NCBI RefSeq assembly: GCF_014204795.1
Contig: NZ_JACHMB010000001.1
Coordinates: 4,712,001 to 4,776,000, forward strand
DNA: 64,000 bases
Origin: Nonomuraea jabiensis
GTDB lineage: Bacteria; Actinomycetota; Actinomycetes; Streptosporangiales; Streptosporangiaceae
Direction: 5' to 3'
Shown here: positions 40,693 to 48,644 of the stretch, in pieces
How the letters are laid out: each line of letters begins with the position of its first letter
Position numbering within the stretch: position 1 is the stretch's first letter
The notes under the pieces: generated by a model
Told to the model about the DNA's origin: nothing
The model's database searches: none
Seen by the model: only the letters and a program-made list of their open reading frames with translations
Made by a program: the position numbers and the translations under genes

Positions 40693-42627
40693 TTACCGAA
40701 GGGCCGGTGTCGCTTCGCGTACCGTGTCCGCCAGCGCGGACGCGGCGGCGGCGTCGAGCCTGCCGTCCACCACCGCCGTCACGACCCGCCTGGTCAGCGT
40801 GTCCTCGACGACGAGCGGCCGGTCCCAGGCCAGCGCCTGCCCGACCCCCGGATAGTGCTCGACGCGCACGAACCACGGGTCGCCGTCCGACTGCACGAAG
40901 ACGAGCGTCCAGTCCCGCCCCTCCGGCGTGGTGCCGGCCAGGGCGACCCAGGGGTCGCGGCTGCCGTGCACGGCCTCCTCGTCCCCGGGGAGCGCGATCC
41001 GGCCGGTGGAGGTGCCGGGGGCGCGCCAGAAGAAGCCGCCGTACCCCGCGCCCACCCGCCCCTTGGTGGCCGAGCTGCGGACCTCCAGCGGCGCGCCGGT
41101 GAGGTTGGTGAGCGTGAACGCGAAGTCCAGCGCCCAGAAGTCCCCGAACGGCCGGGCCGTCACGGTCCGCTCCTCGCGCGCCACCAGCCGCCCGCCGGGC
41201 CCCACCCACTCCAGGTGCTCGACGAAGCCGGAGTCGTCCAGCCGGGAGAACGACAGGTGCCGCTGCATGCCGTGATCGTCCAGCCAGGCGGGCCCCTGGT
41301 CCTTGACGTACGTGCGGCCGCCCCAGAAGTTCGCCCCGCCCAGGTCGGAGATGGCCACCCCGACCCCGAGGTGGTGCACGTGGTCCTCGGGACGCACCTC
41401 GGTGACCTCGACGCCGCCCAGCGTCCGCACCCCGTGGAGGTAGGGGCGCGGGGAGTCGGTGGCCGGCAGGTCGGGCCGCAGCTCGTACGAGGCCACCGCC
41501 TGCCCGGCGGCCAGCAGCTCCACCCGGGTCCAGGGGACGTCCAGCTCCGAGTAGAGCGACAGCGTCTCGGCGCTGCGGGCCGTCAGGTCGGCGACACCTG
41601 GCAGGAACCGGTGCGTGACCTCGCCCGAGGCGGCGTCCCGCTCGACGTCCTGGTAGCGCTCCGGGATCGGCAGCGGCTCGGGAGCCAGCCGCACCGCGTC
41701 CAGCACCTGCGTGAACGCCTCCGTGGCCGACAGCGGCACCATCAGCTCGGCGCCCGTGCGGACATGGTCGATGAGGTTCTCCAGCAGGTCGGTGCGCTCG
41801 TACACGGTCGTCGTGACCGTGCCGTCCGGCAGCTCGACCTTGAGCTGGTCCTGCGTGTAGACCAGCGTGGCGCGGCCCGCGTCGCCGTGCACGACCAGGT
41901 ACGGCTCGCTCCGGCCGGTCGCGCAGAGCGTCACCGCGATCGTGATGACGAAGCCGTCGTCGAAGCGGATCCGCAGGCAGGACGTGTCGTCCGACTCGAT
42001 CGGATGGGCGTGGTAGAGCTCGGTCTCGATGCCCGCGACGGGGCCGTCCACCAGGGCGAGGGCGGTCGCGACGGCGTGCGCGAACGGGTTGGTCAGCGCG
42101 CCGTCCACCACGTCCACGCCGTTGAGCCGGCGCCTGCCCGACCAGGCCGACCGGGTGAAGTAGGTCGAGGGCCGCTCCCAGGCGCCCGCGCCGCCGATGC
42201 CGCGCACGCGCCCGATGGTGCCGTCGGCGATCAGCGAGCGCAGCGCGGGGACCGCCGCCGAGCCCAGCGACTGGAAGCCGACCTGGCAGGCCAGCCCCGT
42301 CTCCGCCACCGCCGCGGCGATCCGGGCGTGCGCGGCCGGGCTCGCCGCGGGCGGCTTCTCCAGCAGCACGTGGGATCCCGCGTGCAGGGCCGTCACCGCG
42401 AGGTCGGCGTGCGTGTGGATCGGCGTGCAGACGACCGTGATCTCCGCGCCGGTCTTGGCGAGGAGCTCGCCCAGGTCGGGCGACTGCAGCGGCGAGCCGA
42501 AGTCCACCTCGACGGGCACCACGTCGCAGATCCCGGCCAGCTCGATCAGCCCCTGGCCGGCCAGCCTGCGCAGATTGCCCAGATGGTGGCGCCCATGACC
42601 GTGCGCACCGGCGAGTACCACCTTCAT
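40693..42627 (-). CDS. Gfo/Idh/MocA oxidoreductase fused to a PmoA-like (DUF6807) domain
   Basis: 644 residues. The N-terminal part is a Rossmann sugar dehydrogenase: LAGAHGHGRHHLGNLR, ITVVCTPIHTHADLAV and the catalytic EKP motif (E90-K91-P92). From about residue 365 comes a DUF6807 (PmoA-family) beta-sandwich with RPYLHGVRTLGG, the paired His of PEDHVHHLGVGVAI and NFWGGRTY. The two domains are usually separate proteins in sugar-catabolic loci. The ATG at 42627 overlaps the enolase gene by 4 bp. It is the last gene of the minus operon of locus C. Substrate unknown; a modified sugar or sugar acid is likely. Confidence 0.88.
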   Translation of the reverse strand: MKVVLAGAHGHGRHHLGNLRRLAGQGLIELAGICDVVPVEVDFGSPLQSPDLGELLAKTGAEITVVCTPIHTHADLAVTALHAGSHVLLEKPPAASPAAHARIAAAVAETGLACQVGFQSLGSAAVPALRSLIADGTIGRVRGIGGAGAWERPSTYFTRSAWSGRRRLNGVDVVDGALTNPFAHAVATALALVDGPVAGIETELYHAHPIESDDTSCLRIRFDDGFVITIAVTLCATGRSEPYLVVHGDAGRATLVYTQDQLKVELPDGTVTTTVYERTDLLENLIDHVRTGAELMVPLSATEAFTQVLDAVRLAPEPLPIPERYQDVERDAASGEVTHRFLPGVADLTARSAETLSLYSELDVPWTRVELLAAGQAVASYELRPDLPATDSPRPYLHGVRTLGGVEVTEVRPEDHVHHLGVGVAISDLGGANFWGGRTYVKDQGPAWLDDHGMQRHLSFSRLDDSGFVEHLEWVGPGGRLVAREERTVTARPFGDFWALDFAFTLTNLTGAPLEVRSSATKGRVGAGYGGFFWRAPGTSTGRIALPGDEEAVHGSRDPWVALAGTTPEGRDWTLVFVQSDGDPWFVRVEHYPGVGQALAWDRPLVVEDTLTRRVVTAVVDGRLDAAAASALADTVREATPALR

Positions 42628-43679
42628 CGCGACCACCTCAGTCCGAGCCCCGCGTGCGCGCCCGCCCGCAGGACCCCGTCGGAAATCTGCACCGGGTACG
42701 GCTCCGCCAGCAGCCCGAGGGCCGCGAAAGAGGCGTCCTCCACGTCCTCCGCCATGACCGGCAGCGGCAGGGCCAGCGCGAGCTGCCCGGACACCTCGCT
42801 CAGCAGGTGCGGATAGACCGGCACGTCGTACGTCCTGGCCAGCTCCGCGATCCGCAGGAACGGCGTGATCCCGCCGACCCGCACCACGTTCGGCTGGACG
42901 ACGTCGCACGCCCCGGCCGCGAGCAGGTCACGGAAGCCGTAGGTGGTGTAGACGTTCTCCCCGACCGCCACCGGCACGTCGATGGAGCGCCGCAGCTCCA
43001 CGTGCGCGGCCACGTCGTCGGCGGGCAGCGGCTCCTCGATCCAGTGCAGCCCGAACTCCCGCAACGCGGATATAGCCCGCCTGGCCCGGTGCAGGTCCCA
43101 CCGCTGGTTGGCGTCGATCATCAGCAGCCGGTCGGGCCCGATCACGTCGCGGACGGCGGCCACCCTGGCCACGTCCTCCGCCAGGTCGGGCCGCCCCACC
43201 TTGATCTTGACGCCCCGGTACCCGGCGGCCACCCAGCGCCGCGCCTGCTCCACCAGCTCCTCCAGCGGGTAGTGCAGGTTGACGCCGCTGCCGTAGACCG
43301 GGACCTCCTCGCGCCGCCGGCCCAGCACGTCGGCCAGGCCGCTGTCGCCGCAGCGCAGGTCCCACAGCGCCAGGTCGATCCCGGCCAGCGCGATCGTGGT
43401 GATCCCGCCCGGACCCGCCTCGCGCAGGTGCCGCCACAGCCGGTCCCACACCACCTCGGGGTGCGCGGGCAGCCCGATCAGCGCCTCGCGCAGGTCGTGG
43501 TCGAGCAGCGCCTGTACGGCGTGCGCCCCGATCTGCGGCGTCCACGAGAACCCGGTGCCGGTCCGCCCGTCCTTCAGCGTGATCTCGCACACGACCACGT
43601 GGTTGGCCGGCACGTCCGCGCCCCAGGGCCGCGGCAGCGGCGCCGTCCGCAGCGAGGTACGCAGGTCGGCGATCGTCAT
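42624..43679 (-). CDS. Enolase-superfamily sugar-acid dehydratase (mandelate racemase/MLE group)
   Basis: 351 residues. Catalytic and metal residues visible are K158 and K160 (GVKIKVG), D189 and N191 (MIDANQRW), E215 (WIEEPLP), E241 (VAVGENVY) and H291 (VPVYPHLLSE). The KxK motif plus a barrel-end His fits sugar-acid dehydratases such as galactarate or glucarate dehydratases. It is embedded by 4-bp overlaps on both sides between the fusion protein and the KdgD-like gene, in line with a uronate-to-ketoacid pathway. Confidence 0.88.
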   Translation of the reverse strand: MTIADLRTSLRTAPLPRPWGADVPANHVVVCEITLKDGRTGTGFSWTPQIGAHAVQALLDHDLREALIGLPAHPEVVWDRLWRHLREAGPGGITTIALAGIDLALWDLRCGDSGLADVLGRRREEVPVYGSGVNLHYPLEELVEQARRWVAAGYRGVKIKVGRPDLAEDVARVAAVRDVIGPDRLLMIDANQRWDLHRARRAISALREFGLHWIEEPLPADDVAAHVELRRSIDVPVAVGENVYTTYGFRDLLAAGACDVVQPNVVRVGGITPFLRIAELARTYDVPVYPHLLSEVSGQLALALPLPVMAEDVEDASFAALGLLAEPYPVQISDGVLRAGAHAGLGLRWSR

Positions 43680-44548
43680 GACGCGGCCAGCTCCAGCCCC
43701 GTCTTGATCAGCGCCTCCAGCTCCTCCAGGTGATCGTCGGTCACGTCCACCAGCGGCGGGCGGACGGCGCCCACGTCCAGGCCGCGCAGCCGTACCCCGG
43801 CCTTGACCAGGGCGACCGGGTAGCCGGGCACCTTGCCGCGCAGCCGTACGAGCGGGGCGTAGAACCCGGTGAGCAGCCGCTCGTCACCGTTCAGATAGGC
43901 CAGCGCGATCTCCGGCGCGAACGCGAACACCGCGCTGGAGTACAGCTCCACGCCGATGCCCCGGTAGGCGGGCATGGTCAGCTCGGCCGTCGGCAGCCCG
44001 TTGAAGAACAGGAAGTCCGGGTACGCCTCCCGCACCGCCAGCACGGTCCGCTGCATCCGGTCGATGTCGCCGACGCCGTCCTTGAGCCCGATCACCCCGG
44101 GGATCCCGGCCAGCTCCACCACGGCCTCCGGCTCCAGCACCACGGAGCCCCGCTGGTAGACGATCACCGGCAGCTCCGCGGCCACCGCCGCCACGTAGGC
44201 GGCGAAGCCGTGCCCGGGCCCCTGAGCCAGGTACGGCGGCATGAGCAGCAGCCCGTCGGCGCCCGCCTCGCGGGCGGCCCGCGCCTGGTTCAGCGCCGTG
44301 CCGAGCGGGCCGCCCGCGCCCGCGAACACCGGCACCCGCCCGCCCACGACCTCGGCCGCCACCCGCACCGCCCGCGCGTGCTCGGACTCCGACAGCGCGG
44401 AGAACTCGCCGGTGCCGCACGCCACGAACACGCCGCCGGGACCGTGCTCCATGCCCTGCCGGATGTGCTCGGCCAGCACCTCCTCGGCGAGCCGGCCGTC
44501 GGCGTCGAAGGGGGTCACGGGGAAGAACAGCACACCGCTCAGGTTCAT
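43676..44548 (-). CDS. DHDPS-family dehydratase/aldolase, KdgD-like
   Basis: 290 residues of the dihydrodipicolinate synthase superfamily: FFPVTPFDADG, GTGEFSALSESEH, Y131 in VIVYQRGSV and the Schiff-base K156 in VIGLKDGVGD. GTGEF and VIVYxR are typical of 5-dehydro-4-deoxyglucarate dehydratase, which decarboxylates/dehydrates its substrate to 2,5-dioxopentanoate. The classical motif has Asn (YNRD) where this has YQRG, so the substrate may differ. The semialdehyde dehydrogenase needed to finish the pathway is not in the window. Confidence 0.85.
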   Translation of the reverse strand: MNLSGVLFFPVTPFDADGRLAEEVLAEHIRQGMEHGPGGVFVACGTGEFSALSESEHARAVRVAAEVVGGRVPVFAGAGGPLGTALNQARAAREAGADGLLLMPPYLAQGPGHGFAAYVAAVAAELPVIVYQRGSVVLEPEAVVELAGIPGVIGLKDGVGDIDRMQRTVLAVREAYPDFLFFNGLPTAELTMPAYRGIGVELYSSAVFAFAPEIALAYLNGDERLLTGFYAPLVRLRGKVPGYPVALVKAGVRLRGLDVGAVRPPLVDVTDDHLEELEALIKTGLELAAS

Positions 44549-45435
44549 ACAGCTTCCTTCAGTTCGGTGCGCCAGCTCCGCTTGGGCTGCCAGCCGAGCA
44601 GGCGCTCTGCCTTGGTGATCGAGAAGGCGGGGGTGGTGCCGGTGAGACCGGCGGCGAACGGCTCGGTGCCGGGGACGACCTGGGGCAGCAGGTCGGCGAG
44701 CGGCTTGCGGGCCAGCGCGTCCGCGGCCCCGGCGAAGAACACCTCGCCGTTGGGCAGCTCGGGCAGCGCCTCGGCCAGCACCGCGATCATGTCGGCGCAG
44801 TCGCGGGCGTCGATGTAGTTGAACAGCGAGACCCCGCCGATCTCCGGCCGGTCGAGGCGTTCGCGCACCGTGTGGCCCGACTGGGTGGGCGCGCCGGCCC
44901 ACTCCTCGGGCGGGATGACGAAACACGGCCTGATCGCGGCCATCCTGGCCGTCCCGGCCAGCGCGAATGCCTTCATGGTCTGCTCGGCCACGACCTTGGA
45001 CAGGTTGTACGCGTTCCACGGGCGCACCGGGTGGTCCTCGTCGATCGGCAGGTACGCGGGCGCCCAGCCGCCGGGGGCGCCGTACCCGATCACGGTGGGG
45101 CTGCTGGCCACCACGACGCCGCGCACGCCGAGCGCGACGGACGCCTCGCAGACGTTGAACGCGAGCTGGGTGTTGACCTTGAAGATCACCGATTCCGGGA
45201 GGCTGAACGGGGTCGCGATCGCGGCCAAATGGATCACGGTCTCGGGCCGGAACCTGGCGATGACCTCGAAGGTCTCGCCCGTGTCCGTGAGGTCGGCCGG
45301 TAAGGCGACCGCGGCCTCGGACGGCGTGCCGGGCGTTCTGTCGACGCCGATGACCTCGTGCCCGGCCGCCGCGAGCGTGGTGACCACGCTCCGGCCGAGG
45401 CGTCCTGCGCTTCCGGTGACGAGGACTCTGCTCAC
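44545..45435 (-). CDS. NAD-dependent epimerase/dehydratase (uronate-dehydrogenase-like)
   Basis: 296 residues: VLVTGSAGRLGRSVV (residues 4-18), VIHLAAIATP, VVVASSPTVIGYG and the catalytic Y143/K147 (YNLSK). The GTG at 45435 follows AAGGAG. It is the first gene of the minus operon of locus C and homologous in type to the SDR at 6567, so both loci begin with this class of enzyme. NAD-linked oxidation of a uronate or aldose is the likely step. LacI-type operators lie just upstream. Confidence 0.85.
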   Translation of the reverse strand: MSRVLVTGSAGRLGRSVVTTLAAAGHEVIGVDRTPGTPSEAAVALPADLTDTGETFEVIARFRPETVIHLAAIATPFSLPESVIFKVNTQLAFNVCEASVALGVRGVVVASSPTVIGYGAPGGWAPAYLPIDEDHPVRPWNAYNLSKVVAEQTMKAFALAGTARMAAIRPCFVIPPEEWAGAPTQSGHTVRERLDRPEIGGVSLFNYIDARDCADMIAVLAEALPELPNGEVFFAGAADALARKPLADLLPQVVPGTEPFAAGLTGTTPAFSITKAERLLGWQPKRSWRTELKEAV

Positions 45436-45455
45436 CGTGGGGGCTCCTTCAAGAC

Positions 45456-45599
45456 TGCAAACAGTTGCACTAAACCTTTGTGTCCTCGGGGCGAGGTCGT
45501 CAAGAGGCGATTTCGACCCCCGCACTGGAGCAGGGGTTTCCTGAGGCAGCGGGGCGGCAAGCGCTTTCATGGTACTCAGGGTTTCTGCAAGCGGTTGCG
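45456..45599. promoter_or_regulatory. LacI-type operators between the SDR operon and lacI-like gene
   Basis: Two central-dyad sites: TGCAAACAGTTGCA (45456-45469, near the SDR start) and TGCAAGCGGTTGCG (45586-45599, 16 bp before the regulator start). A third, weaker GCAAGCGCTTTC lies at 45568-45579. The consensus TGCAARCGGTTGYR recurs at 46578 and loosely at 46688. The divergent arrangement fits autoregulation plus control of the minus operon. Confidence 0.75.
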
Positions 45600-45614
45600 T
45601 TAGGGTGGGCGACT

Positions 45615-46568
45615 GTGACAGTGACGATTCGTGATGTGGCCCGGGCTTCCGGTGTGCATGTATCGACCGTGTCGCGGACGTTCTCCGCGCCGCACATGGT
45701 GAACGCGGCCACCCGTACCAGGGTGCTCACGGTGGCCGAGGAGCTGGGATACCGCCCCAACCGGGCGGCCAGGGCGCTCACGACCGGCCGCACCCACAAC
45801 CTCGGCCTGATCGTGGCCGACATCGCCAATCCGTTCTTCCCTCCGCTGATCAAGGCGGCCCACTCGGCGGCCAGGCAGCGCGACTACCACCTGTTCGTGG
45901 CCGACACCGACGAGGAGGCGGCCACCGAGGAGGAGCTGGTGCAGGCGTTCTCCAAGCAGGTGGACGGCCTGGTGCTGTGCAGCCCGCGCTCGTCCAACAA
46001 GGCGCTGGAGCGGCTGGCCGCGCGGGTGCCGTTCGTGGTGATCAACCGGCGGCTGCGCGGCGCCGCCACGGTGCTGATGGACGTCGGCCACGGGGCCAGG
46101 CTGGCGGTCGAGCACCTGACCGGGCTCGGCCACCGCCGCGTGGCGCTGGTGGCGGGCCCGGCCGGCTCGTGGACCAGCGCGGAGATCCGTACGGCCGCCG
46201 AGCAGGTGGAGGGCGTCGAACTGGTCGTCATCGGCCCCAACGCGCCCACCGAGCGGGGCGGGCTCGCCGCCGCGCGGCGGGTGCGGGACTCCGGCGCGAC
46301 CGGCGTGCTCGCCTACAACGACCTGGTGGCGATCGGGCTCATCGAAGGGCTCGGTGACCTGGGGCTGGGCGTGCCGCGGGACGTCAGCGTGATCGGGATC
46401 GACGACATCGTCTCCGGACGGCTGAACCGCCCCAGGCTCACCACTGTCGCCATGCCCACCGCCGCGGCCGGCCGGCTCGCCGTGGATCTGCTCATCCAGG
46501 AGGTCACGGCCACCACGTCGCTGGAGACGCGCCTGGTCATCAGGGACTCCACCGCGCCGCCACGATAG
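45615..46568 (+). CDS. LacI-family regulator of locus C
   Basis: 317 residues: HTH TIRDVARASGVHVSTVSRTF (residues 4-23), hinge RPNRAARALTTGR, and effector domain (LIVADIANPFFPPLIKAAHS, GVLAYNDLVAIGLIEGLGDL, VSVIGIDDIVSGRLNRPRLT). I chose the GTG at 45615; a GTG at 45621 is possible. It sits between the two halves of the locus and probably represses both through the TGCAARCGGTTGYR sites. The ligand is presumably a sugar acid or oligosaccharide. Confidence 0.92.
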   Translation: MTVTIRDVARASGVHVSTVSRTFSAPHMVNAATRTRVLTVAEELGYRPNRAARALTTGRTHNLGLIVADIANPFFPPLIKAAHSAARQRDYHLFVADTDEEAATEEELVQAFSKQVDGLVLCSPRSSNKALERLAARVPFVVINRRLRGAATVLMDVGHGARLAVEHLTGLGHRRVALVAGPAGSWTSAEIRTAAEQVEGVELVVIGPNAPTERGGLAAARRVRDSGATGVLAYNDLVAIGLIEGLGDLGLGVPRDVSVIGIDDIVSGRLNRPRLTTVAMPTAAAGRLAVDLLIQEVTATTSLETRLVIRDSTAPPR

Positions 46569-46577
46569 CGAGCCTGC

Positions 46578-46591
46578 TGCAAACGGTTGTA
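46578..46591. promoter_or_regulatory. LacI-type operator after the regulator gene
   Basis: TGCAAACGGTTGTA with a central CG, 9 bp after the regulator stop and 190 bp before the permease gene. Close to the 45586 site (11 of 14 positions). It may act as an auxiliary operator for the import operon. Confidence 0.7.
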
Positions 46592-46687
46592 CTAACTGAG
46601 CAGCCAATTCATCTGACTTCTCCGGCAGGCAGGCCATCTAGCTGGGGAAACACGGTAACGATATATCGGTAACGGCTATGTAACGTC

Positions 46688-46736
46688 TGCAAAGGGTTGA
46701 CGTAACTTTCCCGCCAGCTATAGGAAAGCGCTATCC
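46688..46736 (+). promoter_or_regulatory. Import-operon promoter flanked by two operators
   Basis: TTGACG (46697-46702) and TATAGG (46719-46724), 16 bp apart, form a good promoter. TGCAAAGGGTTGAC (46688-46701) overlaps the -35, and GGAAAGCGCTATCC (46723-46736), a near-perfect palindrome with a central CG, overlaps the -10/start. Upstream are TAACG motifs at 46656, 46670 and 46681. Confidence 0.65.
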
Positions 46737-46770
46737 ATTCACATCTCGCCGGAAGGTCCGTGAATGACGA

Positions 46771-47748
46771 ATGAGTTCCGTCATGGCTGACGCGGTGGCG
46801 GTGAAGACCCGAGCCCCGCGCGAACCGGCCACGCAGGCCGGCGGAGGCGGGCCCCGCTCCCTGCGTGCCCGTCGCGAGGCCAGGGCCGCCTACCTGTTCC
46901 TGGCGCCCTGGTTCGTCGGCCTGGTTGTCATCACGGTCGGCCCGATCGTCGCCTCGCTCTACCTGTCCTTCACCGACTACAGCCTCCTCAAGGAGGCCAA
47001 GTGGGTCGGGCTGGACAACTACATCAAGATGTTCACTGAGGACGAGAGGTTCCTCGCCTCGCTGAAGGTGACCACGATCTACGTGGTCGTCTCGGTCCCG
47101 CTGCAGCTGGCCTTCGCACTGGCGCTGGCCCTGGTGCTCGACCGGGGACTGCGCGGGCTGTCGTTCTACCGCTCGATCTTCTACCTGCCCTCGCTGCTGG
47201 GCGGCAGCGTCGCCATCGCGATCCTGTGGCGCAAGGTCTTCGGCGCCGACGGCCTGGTCAACGCGGTGCTGGCGATCTTCGGCATCCAGGGGCCCGGCTG
47301 GGTCGGCGACCCCGACACGGCGCTGGGCACGCTGATCCTCCTGCACGTGTGGACGTTCGGCGCCCCGATGATCATCTTCCTCGCCGGGTTGCGCCAGATC
47401 CCCGGCAGCTACTACGAGGCGGCGGCGGTGGACGGGGCCGGGACCCTGCGCCAGTTCCGCTCGATCACGCTGCCGCTGCTGACGCCGATCATCTTCTTCA
47501 ACCTCGTGCTCGAGGTGATCAAGTCGTTCCAGTCGTTCACGCAGGCGTTCATCGTCAGCAACGGCAAGGGCGGCCCGGCCGACTCCACCCTCTTCTACAC
47601 GCTCTACCTCTACCTGAAGGGGTTCAAGAGCTACGACATGGGCTACGCCGCGGCGATGGCGTGGGTCCTGCTGGTCATCATCGCCGCCCTGACCGGAGTG
47701 AACTTCCTCGCGTCTAAGTATTGGGTCTTCTATGGCGACACCAAGTAG
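46771..47748 (+). CDS. ABC sugar importer, permease 1 (locus C)
   Basis: 325 residues, UgpA/MalF-type permease: N-terminal LFLAPWFVGLVVITVGPIVA, then about six membrane segments and the EAA loop SYYEAAAVDGAGTLRQFRSI. The ATG at 46771 is uncertain; an in-frame ATG lies at 46783. It overlaps permease 2 by 17 bp. No ATPase is encoded nearby. Confidence 0.93.
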   Translation: MSSVMADAVAVKTRAPREPATQAGGGGPRSLRARREARAAYLFLAPWFVGLVVITVGPIVASLYLSFTDYSLLKEAKWVGLDNYIKMFTEDERFLASLKVTTIYVVVSVPLQLAFALALALVLDRGLRGLSFYRSIFYLPSLLGGSVAIAILWRKVFGADGLVNAVLAIFGIQGPGWVGDPDTALGTLILLHVWTFGAPMIIFLAGLRQIPGSYYEAAAVDGAGTLRQFRSITLPLLTPIIFFNLVLEVIKSFQSFTQAFIVSNGKGGPADSTLFYTLYLYLKGFKSYDMGYAAAMAWVLLVIIAALTGVNFLASKYWVFYGDTK

Positions 47749-48598
47749 GCCGGTCCCGGTGCTGTTCCGCCCCTTCAGGGGCGGGCCGGTGGTCAAGCAC
47801 ATCCTGCTGATCGGCTTCGGCCTGGTCATGCTCTATCCGCTGCTCTGGATGATCTCCAGCTCGCTCAAGCCGGAGGAGCTGATCTTCCGCGAGCCGGGGC
47901 TGTGGCCCAGCCAGGTCACGTTCGAGAACTACACCGCGGGCTGGACGGCGCTGAAGCACCCCTTCGGCTACTACCTGTGGAACTCCGCGGTCGTCACCGC
48001 GCTGTCGGTGGTGGCCAACCTGGTGGCCTGCTCGCTGGCGGCCTACGCCTTCGCCCGGCTGAACTTCCCGCTGAAGAAGCTCTGGTTCGCCATCATGCTG
48101 GGCACGATCATGCTGCCGCACCACGTCGTGATCGTGCCGCAGTACATCATGTTCTCGAAGCTCGACCTGATCAACACGATCTGGCCGCTGGTGATGCCCA
48201 AGGTGCTGGCGACGGACGCGTTCTTCATCTTCCTCATGGTGCAGTTCATCCGTACGCTGCCGAGGGAGCTGGACGAGGCGGCCGAGATCGACGGAGCGGG
48301 CTATTGGCGCATCTTCATCAGGGTGGTCATGCCGCTCTGCCTGCCCGCGCTGGCCACGACCGCGATCTTCACGTTCATCTGGACGTGGAACGACTTCCTC
48401 AGCCAGCTCCTTTACCTCAACAACCCGGACAACTTCACTGTCCCGGTCGCGCTGCGCACGTTCCTGGACGCCAGCAGCGACTCGCAATGGGGACCCATGT
48501 TCGCCATGTCGATCATCGCGCTCGGTCCCATCTTCGGCTTCTTCCTGGCCGGACAGAAGTACCTGATCCGTGGCGTGGCCACGACGGGACTGAAGTAG
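47732..48598 (+). CDS. ABC sugar importer, permease 2 (locus C)
   Basis: 288 residues, UgpE/MalG-type: first helix HILLIGFGLVMLYPLLWMI, EAA loop ELDEAAEIDGAGYWRIFIRV and the C-terminal FFLAGQKYLIRGVATTGLK typical of the family. It pairs with the gene before it, which it overlaps by 17 bp. Confidence 0.94.
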   Translation: MATPSRPVPVLFRPFRGGPVVKHILLIGFGLVMLYPLLWMISSSLKPEELIFREPGLWPSQVTFENYTAGWTALKHPFGYYLWNSAVVTALSVVANLVACSLAAYAFARLNFPLKKLWFAIMLGTIMLPHHVVIVPQYIMFSKLDLINTIWPLVMPKVLATDAFFIFLMVQFIRTLPRELDEAAEIDGAGYWRIFIRVVMPLCLPALATTAIFTFIWTWNDFLSQLLYLNNPDNFTVPVALRTFLDASSDSQWGPMFAMSIIALGPIFGFFLAGQKYLIRGVATTGLK

Positions 48599-48644
48599 TC
48601 CCATCCACCCCCCAACAAGAAGAAACCCCCTAGGAGGTAGAGCC

